From Tulasnella sp. 424 (taxonomy: Eukaryota > Basidiomycota > Agaricomycetes > Cantharellales > Tulasnellaceae): a stretch of 16,218 nucleotides of DNA. Below the pieces are notes generated by a model, which did no database searches, had not been told where the DNA came from, and saw only the letters and a list, made by a program, of their open reading frames with translations. Below are positions 1 to 9,113 of this stretch, piece by piece. The stretch lies in contig WSUB01000371.1 of the NCBI GenBank assembly GCA_019633425.1, positions 1-16,218 of the forward strand. The letters run 5' to 3'. Position numbers and translations under genes: made by a program. Position 1 is the first letter of the stretch, and each line of letters starts with the position of its first letter.

Positions 1-381
1 AATTCGTCACCGATGGGAGGCAGGAAAAAAGTCGAAAATTACGTAAGAACATGTTTGTGCCAACTTTGCTGCAAACATCAGTAACAGAGGTCACATCCTC
101 TGCTCACCACTCCACCAGAATAGTCCGCCTTCAATCAATGCCTCCACCCTCGCGGGCGCAATCGACATTGTAGCTGTAAAATGCATCAAACGCACCGACC
201 TGCAAACATGCGAACAAGTCGTTAACGTCCCTGTCAACGATAAACCCATCCCTTCTCCGACGAAGATCGAAACCACACAAGAGAAACGTTCTTTGTCTTT
301 GAGACCAAGGAAGATGTTTCGGAGGAGTTGATGACGAATAACGTATTGGGTCCCACTCAGGTCGGTCGGTCCAGTTTGTAA
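1..381 (+). pseudogene. Degenerate coding fragment, 3' end of an unrecognised gene
   Basis: I do not recognise a family. One frame reads open from about position 50 to about 285, with a protein-like composition that includes SINASTLAGAIDIVAVKCIK. A different frame continues with FFVFETKEDVSEELMTN and stops at TAA 379-381. The two join smoothly if one A is missing from the short A-run near 280-285, so this looks like a single reading frame broken by a one-base deletion. The left end runs out of the window. It could be a decayed gene, the last exon of a gene with a sequence error, or chance; the regular amino-acid texture across the junction favours former coding sequence. The minus-strand ORFs over this stretch look like shadows. 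Confidence 0.3.
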
Positions 382-400
382 CTTTGTCCAGACGACGATC

Positions 401-1327
401 ATGCACTCGGTACCTAGTCTCCGTCCCGCTACTGACACTATGGTTATGTCTCATAGGCTCATAGCGGCGAAACTGTGGGCAACGGCAACACGAGGCCGCT
501 GGATGCCTCGGAGCCCTGACGCTTACCCAGGAGCCAATTGCAAATCAGGCCAACTCCAAAGGAGACCAGAATGTTGTCGCTGCACCCTCACACAAGTCCG
601 GTCCGGATATTATTCAATGGGCATGTCTGAACGGACCGAGTGGTCTTCACGCTTCCTGAAAAATCGAACCGACTTCCTCGACCTCAACAGCATGCCACCA
701 CCAAGTCCTCCTTCCGCACCAGGAAACACGTCGCCCGCACCACAGGAGCTCGACGCTAATGGAACTACTTTAAACCTTGAGTCTCAATCTCCTGAACAGT
801 CTGGACCAGAACGTCCAGCTCAGAACGGCTTCACCGCCGCCCTCGCCTCTACCCTCTCTCTCAGCAAACCCAAGACCGTTTTAACCGCTACTTTCAAACT
901 TTCTAAAACTTCCATAAACAACGCTTCTAATACAGTAGTGGACTAAGCGAAGCAAGTTCTTGACGATGGGGAGGTGGGGTTGTCGCCCAGCAACATGACG
1001 GACGAGGGGTGAAAGGAGGCTTTGGATGAGGAAATTACGCAGTCGCCGGAGGTTGTTGATGGGAAATACATTGCCTTTGATATTACTGGGTATCACAACG
1101 CTGAAGCTCCTGCGGAGGAAACGGACGAGGTCGGCAAGAAGGGCATGAAGACCAACGAATGTCCACACCACAACAAGGCCATGAACCGTCTCGCCCTTTC
1201 CCTTCATTGGATTCGCATCTCCCGCTACTGGAAAGTCGCATCCGTAGGTTCGAGGTGTTTCCTCCGGACGTGCAAGTCAATTCTGAATGCGGGGGATTTT
1301 TCGACGTCGCCGCCGGATTGTACTTGA
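401..1327 (+). pseudogene. Degenerate coding fragment with two in-frame stops
   Basis: A single frame runs from 401 to 1327 and is broken only by TAA at 944-946 and TGA at 1010-1012. The translation is Pro/Ser-rich at first (SMPPPSPPSAPGNTSPAPQ) and becomes acidic and regular after the stops (DEEITQSPEVVDGKYIAFD, then AEAPAEETDEVGKKG). Around 1140-1330 the better-looking frame changes to one containing RRFEVFPPDVQVNSECGGFF. I do not recognise the protein. Coding-like text on both sides of two stops in the same frame suggests a decayed gene. An intron between the stops is possible, but I found no convincing donor and acceptor pair. It lies between two other fragments in the same orientation, so 1-1745 may be one broken gene. 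Confidence 0.35.
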
Positions 1328-1334
1328 GAGCGGG

Positions 1335-1745
1335 GAGCATTTTCCAATCCCGGTCGTATTCGAAACCAACTTTTCAAGCCTCTCGTGAAGGATGATGCGG
1401 AGGTTAATGTGGACCCAGTCACCTCAGGCGATCTGTTACGACTGCGGAAGACCCGTCGCCGAGGAGCTAAACCTTCATCCGCGTCCGAAAAACGACAAGT
1501 CACCGTCCGCCTTCAGGCGAGGTAGCAAGCGCTTCCCGGACGCGAAGGAACGAGATTTGTTCTGGGTGAACATCGAGGGCCGGGAAATTCTTTGTTCCCA
1601 ATAGAGTCTATGATGAAGGACGTAGGAAGTTTGACGACCTGGAGAGTGGGTGGTGGTTTGATGATGGGAAAGTGAAGTACGTGAGGCTGTTGGCTGACCG
1701 GAATGTTATTGGGAGCGAGCAGTTCGTCATGAAGTGGAGTGATAG
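1335..1745 (+). pseudogene. Degenerate coding fragments, same strand, ending at a possible splice donor
   Basis: Three short frames follow each other. About 1345-1524 reads DDAEVNVDPVTSGDLLRLRK and on to a stop. About 1526-1585 reads RFPDAKERDLFWVNIEGRE. About 1586-1745 reads FFVPNRVYDEGRRKFDDLES, then WWFDDGKVKYVRLLADR and EQFVMKWSDR. The last two join in frame if one A of the run near 1587 is removed. The last ends exactly at GTATGT (1746), a good fungal donor, so it resembles a true exon end. No family is recognised. This is probably the continuation of the same decayed gene as the fragments to its left. Confidence 0.3.
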
Positions 1746-2405
1746 GTATGTACATCCTAGACGCGTTGTGATCTTGCGAGGTGGGAGAGTGTTTATCAAC
1801 GTTCTCGTTCTGCCTGGTATACGTTGATTGCTCGACAAGAAGACTCTTCCCCCACGGCGTTCCTCCAATGACTGCACAACATGAAAGCGCTCTCGGAACA
1901 TCACTTCCACCATTACCTTCGAGCGCAAACCATCGAGAGCGTCCCTGGCCGCCCACGAGTCCAGCTTCACACCCTGCCGATGCGACGACGAGACTTCGGG
2001 AACGAGTTGGGTGGTGGAGTCGTAAGGAAGGGGGGTTGTGCTCTGCTAGTGCGTTTGCTTCGTTTTGAAAATTGCATTTCGTGTCCTTCGTTTCGCCTTT
2101 TATTTCTGGGACTGGCATTATACTTGCATGCATGTGCGTATTACATATCATCTATTCATTCTCAGTTGACGTATAAGCCAAGTACAACACCGTTTATATG
2201 CTACAAATCAACTAAGCTGGTCGTACGCTAAGAGGAAGCAAATACCTGGTTGCGACGAAGTGAGACATAGGTCACGAATCCGCCTCTGATGTGCGTCTTC
2301 CAACCCAACCATTGCCTCCTGAAGGCACGGAACCAAATTTCCCTCAAAGGTTCTCCAATCCGGGTTAGAGCACGCAAGGAATGTAGCATACAAGGGATCG
2401 TATAA
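1746..2405. other. Stretch without a supported gene
   Basis: If 1746 is a donor, the first part is an intron, but no acceptor leads into a clearly coding exon. The ORFs on both strands here are short, overlap one another and change character, and I cannot choose one. The right end is the 3' flank of the minus-strand NLR, whose stop codon is at 2406-2408. Confidence 0.4.
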
Positions 2406-5400
2406 TTAAAACTGGAGTGTATGCGAGACATGGAAGATGGAAAGCTTATTCCTGTGGACGATGAAAAGGGTTCCATTAGAAAAAAGTGATATCGGAAAAT
2501 TTCCGTCGTTCCAGTCGGGCCAGTACTCAGAGGGAAGCCAGAACAAACGAGAAGAGGATAATTTCACCCAATGATCCTCAATGTTTGGAATGTAGTATCC
2601 AAGGCTTGAAGTCCCTTGCGGATCTGAAAAAGAAGAGAGTGTGAGCTGTGATAAAACACTCATCGGTACCATGGATTGCAACGAATGTACCTGCATGTGG
2701 AATGGAAACGAAGGAGACGAAGTCATTGACACCCTCCAGTTGCTGGCTCAAAGGCGTCCAGAGCTGAGTATCCCACAATCGAATTTTACCTGCCCAGTAT
2801 CCGGATGCCAGAACCTTGCCGTCTGGCGAGAACGCAACGGAGGGAACCGAGTGGGAGCCTTCGGGGTCCGTTAATGGCTGGCCCAAGGGCATCCCGGTCT
2901 GAGCATCCCACAATTGAAATGTGTGGTTGTAGGATCCGGATACCAGAACCTTGCCGTCTGGTGAGAACGCGACGGAGTCAACGGTCCAGGACTTGTTCTG
3001 GCCCGTTAGTATATGGCCCAAAGGCGCCCCGGTCTGAGGATCCCAGAATCGAATCGTGCAGTCCATGGAGCCGGATGCCAGAACCTTGCCGTCTGGTGAG
3101 AACGCGACAGAGTGCACGGATTTGCTGTGCCCTGTCAGCGGCTGGCTCAACGGCCTCCCGGTCTGCGGATCCCAGAATCGAATCGTGCAGTCCTCGGATC
3201 CGGATGCCAGAACCCTGCCATCTTGTGAGAACGCAACGGACAGAACACGCGAAGTGTGGCCTGTCAGTGGCTGGGCCAAAGGCGTCCCGGTCTGAGCATC
3301 CCACAATCGAATCGTGCCGTCTTCGAACCCGGACGCCAGAAATTTGCCGTCTGGTGAGAACGCGACGGAATCAACGGATTCGTCATGGTCTGTCGGTGGC
3401 TGGCCTAAAGACATCCCGGTCTGAGCATCCCACAATCGAACCGTGAAGTCTGCTGATGTGGATGCCAGAAACCCGCCGTCTGGTGAGAACGCGATAGAGA
3501 GAACGAGGCTGTGGTGGCCTGTCAGTGGCTGGCCCAAAGGCAAACCGGTCTGAGCATCCCACAATTGAATGTCGTTCTCGGATACAGATGCCAGAACCTT
3601 GCCGTCTGGTGAGAACGCGATGGACCCAATGGACTCGTTCAGGTCCGTTAGTAGCTGGCCCAAAGGCGTCCCGGTCTGAGCATCCCACAATCGAATCGTG
3701 CCGTCCACGGAGCCGGATGCCAGAACCTTGCCGTCTGGTGAGAACGCGACGGACCGAACGGTGCCGTAGTGGCCTGTCAGTGGCTGGCCCAAAGGCGTCC
3801 CGGTCTGAGGATCCCACAATCGAATCGTGCAGTCAGAGGATCTGGATGCCAAAACCTTGCTGTCTGGTGAGAACGCGAGGGTGTGGCCTGTCAGTCGCTG
3901 GCCCAAAGGCATCCCGTTCTCAGCATCCCACAATCGAATCGTGCAGTCCTCGGATCCGGATGCCAGAACCCTGCCGTCTGGTGAGAACGCAATGAATTGG
4001 ACAGTCGAAGTGTGGCCTGTCAGTGGCTGGCCCAAAGGCGTCCTGTTCTGAGCATCCCACAATCGAACCGTGCAGTCCTCGGATCCGGATGCCAGAACCT
4101 TGCCGTCTGGTGAGAACGCAAGGGAGTAAATATAGTCGTTGTGGCCTGCCGGTAGCTGGCCCAAAGGCGACCCGGTCTGAGCATCCAACAATTGAATCGT
4201 GCAGTCAGAGGATCCGAATGCCAGCACATCACCGTCCGGCGAAAATGCAATTGTCTCCACGTAAATATCAACGTCTCTAGTCCACAGATGAGCTGGCCAT
4301 GTTAAGGGCTGAACACCACGCAGAATTCGAACTGTGGTGTGCCTCCCATAGCATTCCCATAGCTGCGTGTTCTGAGGACAGTGAGCAAGCGCTGAAGCAT
4401 AAATGTGGAGTGCTCCAAAGGAAACTGGCTCCGAAAATGCAGCGATGAACCGCAGGGCATCGTTCCACAATGTGATCAGCGGCAGGGAATCGAAAGCCGC
4501 CCCATAATGAGATCGCTGTGACAGTCTATTCAGCACACTGGGTAGGATTCAGAGACAGAATTCGACGGGCAGACCCACCAAGAGCCATGAGTGCACGCGT
4601 CTTGCAATCAGAATCGCCTCAGTAGTGCGTCCAATCAGACTCATCACTTCAATCCAGTACAGGAGCTTCTCCCTGCTGAATATTTCGAAATCCGCTCGTT
4701 GGCCATCGGGCCCCTTTGTGATCAGCCTCGACCACTCCGCTCCCTCGGTCAAATGAATGGACCAAGCCCGGCTGCAGTAACGAATAGCCGGGGACACCTC
4801 TCGTTCTATAACATCCTGAGCCTCCGAGTTCGCTTTCGAGAGGTCCGACAGGTTGCAGATATTTTTCTTCAGACATCGAACCATTATGCTAAGGCATAGG
4901 TTCGCAAGTCGTTCATGGTGCTGATGTACATCGATATAATACACCCGTTCCTTGCATCGTTGCTCGTTAGTGAGAAGCTCACGGATGGAGGTGTGCATGA
5001 GGTGCATAGATTCGGTGGGTGAAGTTGGGATGAGGAGGAGGGAGTTGAGGTCTACAAGGATGTCTTGGCGTAGATACTCCGTCGCGCTCTCGTGATCAAC
5101 CCCTTCGAAGATGCTGCTGTCACCGTATAGTCCAGCGATGACACCAAGGGAGATAGGATACGGCGCAACAACCAGGGTTCCTAGTATTGAGGACAAAACC
5201 GTTCGCTTCACTGCATCTAGCCTGACGTTATCGTACGCCTTCGAAAGGATCTGGTGGTACAGCTCGTCGAGCCCATTCAATGTCGACGATCGCTTGAGCA
5301 GATTGCGTAGTCGTTCCACAGGCGACCCGTTCCCAATGTACGTGATCGCGGTTCGGGCCCATTGAAATAAGCCTTGTGACATGCCCACCAGGCTTCTTAT

Positions 5401-6945
5401 GTCACTGGATGCAGGCCAGTCTTCTGAGAGATCACGGTCTTCCCGGATCTGCGTGCAGCCCTGCTTGAACAACTGTTCGAGGTCGTACGCCACATTGACC
5501 GATGAGTCTAAATCTTCTACTGGCCACTTCCTTGGCTCAAGCCAACGAAGCAGTGGCGCCTCCGGACGACAGGTAAGAAGGAATTTGACATTGGTGGGAA
5601 ATGATGAGAAGTGTCGATCGATGAGCTTGACGAAAGCCACCGCATCTTTGGGATTTTGACATTCGTCAAGGGCATCGACGATGAAAAGGATGGTGCGAGA
5701 CTGATGTACGAGCTTTGAAAGGGGTACGACCAACAGGGTCTCGAACTGGACCTCGAGTCGTTGGACGGCAATGTCCTCGTTCTCCTGAACGCTTTCAAGG
5801 ACGGCCTTTCTGACCTCGGGATTCAAGCTGCTCCCGAGTTGCCTCGCGAGAGCGCAAATGATGCGCGCGTTCACCGTATCGTGGCCTCGCCGGAAGTGAA
5901 AGATGGCACAGGAGGCTCGAGATTGCCAATTGTGAGCCACGGTGGACGCGATGGTGGATTTGCCTCGCCCAGCCATCCCGCGGATCCAGAACAACCGGTC
6001 GGAGGTGGATTTATCCCTTATCCAACTGTCAATACGCCCCAATATCTTCATTCTGGTTCCCGGCAAGCAAATGACGTCCTCGATCATATTTCCCTGCGCT
6101 CCGTAATTCCCATCCCCTAGGCGATGAAGTAAATGACGGTTTTTCTCTTGAAGTTCGGTTTTTTCTGCATAAATGCACGTCAGCTTATCCAAAGCTCTGA
6201 AATGCGGCGTGTTCTTGCCTACCAAATTCGTTTATAAGGTCACTAGTGTCCAGAGTGGCGAGGACCTAATATCACCGCGTGTCAGCCAACGTCATTGGCG
6301 GTGATGATCCGTGACGCACCTGAATTTCTTCTAACACTCTCTGGGCCGTTCCTTGACACGATTCTCGACTGGCATGGTCGGACGAAGCACTCTCATTCCG
6401 GATGGGGTTGGAGGAATATCGCTTCTTGAGCTTCCTTTGCGCAACTTCGAGCTCACTAGAACGGTGTTAGAGGGCAGATATCGAACCTCTACCAAATCGA
6501 ATCCACACACCTTTGTATTTCAGTTACACGTGAACGTATATTACCACCTCGACGCTGTTTCGATTGTTCCTCCAAATCCTGAAGACTGTTGGCCAACTTT
6601 AACGGGTTGAACTCCAGACTGGCTGACGGATTTTTGCTTTCGTTCATCGCCTAACCGGTTGCTTTTAGCGGTACGTACAGGGAGTGAAATCAAAACGATC
6701 GACTGCACCTCAACGATATCCACCAGGCTTAACCCTGCTTCGGCCGCGACTCGAATATATTTCCCAATGACTGGAATGACGTTCGCATTCATTTGCACAC
6801 GTTTCAACGTCGTGCGAGTGTCGAGCAACAAATCTCTAGGTATTGCATTGCACTCGACTGCCGCCATAGGAACCCCCAGTGCAAGCGAGTATCCCGTGGG
6901 GTCAGCATTAGTGGTAAGCGAGGGTAAGTGTCTGGCGTGTTGCAT
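2406..6945 (-). CDS. NACHT-WD40 NLR (STAND) receptor-like protein, seven exons, about 1,401 aa
   Basis: Fungal NLRs of this architecture sense non-self or altered-self in the cytoplasm: the WD40 domain binds, and the NACHT NTPase oligomerises to trigger a response. Proposed exons, in transcription order: 6945-6709, 6650-6511, 6455-6320, 6265-6223, 6164-4579, 4515-2670, 2623-2406. All junctions keep frame; several introns have CTAAC or CTGAC branch sites. Residues 1-185 are helical and charged and include IPVIGKYIRVAAEAGLSLVD. The NACHT begins near 235, with Walker A GMAGRGKST at about 248-256 and Walker B FIVDALDEC at about 346-354. Twelve WD40 repeats span about 800-1308, followed by a C-terminal cap. 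ATG 6945 is the first plausible start, giving a leader of about 50 aa, but the 5' end is the least certain part and could join the kinase upstream. The first intron's donor (GTGCAG) is weak. The last intron could use donor 2690 instead of 2669. Confidence 0.85.
2735..4260 (-). repeat. Twelve tandem WD40 repeats of about 126-129 bp within the NLR
   Basis: Each unit encodes about 42-43 residues built on AFSPDGKVLASGS, then DCTIRLWDAQTG, then TPLGQPLTGH. Units are strikingly alike at the DNA level, and differences cluster in the few residues after GH and around the residue before and after the D of the SxD turn. The junction between units 3 and 4 (about 3866-3895) is shortened: GHT runs directly into LAFSPD, losing about five residues including a beta-strand position. 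High similarity between units suggests recent amplification or gene conversion, as known for fungal HET-E/HNWD-type NLRs. The long plus-strand ORFs over this block are antisense shadows made by its periodicity. Confidence 0.9.
4516..4578 (-). other. Predicted 63-nt intron removing the TGA between NACHT and WD40 parts
   Basis: The NACHT frame ends at TGA 4551-4549 and the WD40 frame resumes in the same phase with no other barrier. A GTGGGT donor at 4578 and a CACAG acceptor ending at 4516 enclose the stop. The 63-nt length is divisible by three, the phase is 0 on both sides, and CTGAA branch-like sites lie upstream of the acceptor. Splicing joins HSWLL to RSHYGAAF. A 41-nt intron ending at CCCAG is also visible but would shift frame into a stop. 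Confidence 0.7.
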
Positions 6946-7124
6946 GGCACCTGGAATCTAAATGGCCGATCTCCGAGTGAGTCTAGGATTGGAAAACAAG
7001 ATGAGACATGGATAATTACATCCAGGTCCATGTTACAGTATTCGCCAGCACCCTCAGCAATAACGAAGGCAGGGTGGAGCCTCGGCCCTGAAATATATTC
7101 TTCGCGGCCAATTTCCCCCAACAA

Positions 7125-7185
7125 CTAGATAAGCCGATTACGGGTTTCAGGATCGGCGTCAGAGTAAATCGTCATGAATGCTTAC
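7125..7185 (-). other. Candidate 61-nt intron at the kinase 3' end
   Basis: GTAAGC (7185) directly follows the last kinase helix (EVLRE), a CTGAC site lies inside, and TAG ends at 7125. Splicing would continue in frame as LLGEIGREEYISG, extending the helix naturally, instead of ending as VSIHDDLL and a stop at 7159. The extended frame stays open to 6804 and overlaps the predicted NLR first exon, which raises the question of a kinase-NLR fusion transcript. Confidence 0.4.
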
Positions 7186-8256
7186 CTCCCGTAGAACCTC
7201 CTGAATCGTGGGTCTTGCAGTGGGATCGTAGTTCCAGCAACGCCGCATGAGTTTCCATAGAGGATCATGAGCTGGGAGGTACGGATGGTCCTCTGGAATA
7301 GGTGGTTCCTCGGATGACACACGATAGAGAATGACTTCATGGGGAAGACCGTCGAATGGAGGTTTTCCGCTCATGACCTGGCGCAACGCTCTGGCTCGGT
7401 AAACGTGCCCTCTCCTTCACTCGCACGTACTCACCGTTAGAACGAGACCACCGAACGCATAAACATCAGCTTCCAAACTTGGCTTCTCTCCAGCAAAAAG
7501 TTCGTGGGCCATATACCTCACACTTCCTTTTACCGTTTCGCTGGTTGTGAACCCACTCCGGGCCTCGAGGCCCTGCAGAACCCGACTCAGGCCGAAATCG
7601 GAAAGCGCCGGACCATTCCAATCGTTAATCAGCACGTTTTCTGGCTTGATATCGGCATGGCAGATTGGAGGTGTTCGCGAATGGAGATGCTCGAGGCCGC
7701 AGCCTGTTTGAAAGATCTGGCGGGGTATGGTGAACGATGGCCTGGAGAGACCGGGCAATTACGAAGACAACGCACCAGACGGAGCTTGCCGTATCGAGTG
7801 AGGTCCTGATTCGCGTCTAGATAGTCTTTTAAGTTTCCTTGACTACACCAAGGGCTGATGAGCCGTGGTCGGGGTCGCGAACGGTAGCCAAGGAGAGGAT
7901 GAATGTTTGGGTGCGTTGTCTGGCTCCAAACAAACGCCTCCCGTTTTAGGCGCTTGATGCCAGCGAGAGTTGGTAAGTATATACCGCATTAAGTATGGAC
8001 GATTCAAAGTACCGACCAAATCTGCCTTCCAGTCTAACGCTTCCTGCTGTCTATCCCTCGGAATGGGAGTCCTGAACTCCTTGATAGCCACTTGGACTCG
8101 TTCGCCTTGAGGGGTTGTCCAGAAACCACGATAGATATCTGCATAACCAGCGGTCATTGAGGGGTGTTCAGGAACCTCCAGGGTTCCCGGGAGTTCCGGG
8201 ACTGTCTCGAAGAACTCCAAATGTCGACCTGGTTGAACGAGTGACGGCATGTCCAT
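7159..8256 (-). CDS. Protein kinase, TKL-like, four exons, about 305 aa
   Basis: Phosphotransferase of the fungal TKL-like type that is expanded in agaricomycetes. Proposed exons: 8256-8017, 7952-7776, 7716-7435, 7377-7159. All introns are phase 0, of 64, 59 and 57 nt, the first with an atypical GTCGGT donor. Residues visible: a degenerate glycine loop (TAGYADIYRG, about 35-44), the VAIK lysine K59, an alpha-C glutamate in RLKREAF (E85), catalytic HADIKPEN (D161, N166), DFG at 179-181, and ADVYAFG in the F helix. APE is altered to AHE (H210). The domain closes with RRCWNYDPTARPTIQEVL. All catalytic residues are present, so it is probably active. ATG 8256 is the first in-frame ATG; the frame is open to 8424 without another, so an upstream exon may be missing. 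It lies about 210 bp upstream of the predicted NLR start on the same strand. Confidence 0.8.
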
Positions 8257-9113
8257 CAAGGCGACCTTCGAATCTGGGTCAAAGTGTCTTCTTGTGTTCT
8301 TGGGTGAACCGTTAGCGGTTGCGTCTGAGACACGACATGAGAGAGTATTAGGAGGCCAAACAAAAACCACCGGGCGCTTGTGACCATATCTCCACAGTTC
8401 GTACCTCCTGACTTGAGTTCTCAAAAATCAATTACAGTAGAGAATGTCGGCTAATGCACGCAGGAGATGGGGGTAAAGTCAGGTAATGGGGGGATGTGGT
8501 GGACGGGTCCCGTTGATCTCGCCGCACAAACGAGTTGAGGGATGCCTCGCACAAGGGGCGTGTTCCTGCCCAGAACACGGCGGCAATGTCACGTCAGCTG
8601 ACTCTTCCATCCTCGACAAGGTTTTGGAAATGCGCTATCACACATGACATATCAACAAGCACCATCCAATCCCTAGAGGATAAATACTTGGTACTGAAAT
8701 GTCGGCTTGACATTCCAACGGCCAATCGAGTCGAACGCAGTTGGGACTAATCCAATGGCGACAACAGATAGGGACAACCTCCCACCTAGTACGCCTCACT
8801 TTGCACACAGTAAAAGGGGGTGTTATAAAAATCCCCAAGCACGGAAACACGTCCGGTTGGGATTAGATATATATTATAATAGACTATGTACGCAGTCCCA
8901 GCCCGCTGTCTGTTTACTATACCAACACCGATCCATTTTCCACGGAAGCCAAGCTCATACATGCCTCCATCGTGGATGACCAACAACGCCGCCCCCTCTG
9001 GACTTGGAAGTGTCCCGTCGTTGAACCCCATGTTCGGTAATGCTGGGATGTTGCCGCGAGACCCGATTCGGACGGTCGCGCCTGGAATTCAAGTGAGCTT
9101 GGACCGGTTCTAA
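8257..9113. other. Intergenic region between channel 3' end and kinase 5' end
   Basis: This holds the 3' flank of the channel gene and the presumed promoter and 5' leader of the kinase. The kinase frame stays open up to 8424 without an ATG. An AT-rich run (ATATATATTATAAT, about 8867-8880) is present. A minus-strand frame at 8786-9031 reads ALPNMGFNDGTLPSPEGAAL and could be a C-terminal extension of the channel in another frame, but I see no clean connection to it. Confidence 0.35.
8593..8602. promoter_or_regulatory. Perfect 10-bp palindrome with an E-box core upstream of the kinase
   Basis: GTCAGCTGAC reads the same on both strands and contains CAGCTG, a bHLH-type core. It sits about 340 bp upstream of the kinase start, where a promoter is expected. 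A ten-base palindrome can arise by chance, so the regulatory role is only a suggestion. Confidence 0.2.

Noticed and set aside
31..44. Short similarity between the window start and 14753-14767 (AAAATTACG followed by AAGAA)
   Set aside because: Only about a dozen bases match, with no extension on either side and unrelated predicted reading frames.
2805..4280. Long plus-strand ORFs across the WD40 block, rich in Arg, Ser and Pro repeats
   Set aside because: They are antisense readings of the repeat array; the periodic codons keep the opposite strand open.
4549..4578. TGA read as selenocysteine or as programmed readthrough
   Set aside because: Fungi of this group lack selenocysteine machinery as far as known, and a normal intron explains the stop better; readthrough is kept only as a remote alternative.
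4538..4578. 41-nt intron ending at CCCAG as the way past the NLR stop
   Set aside because: Its length is not divisible by three; splicing would lead straight into TAG.
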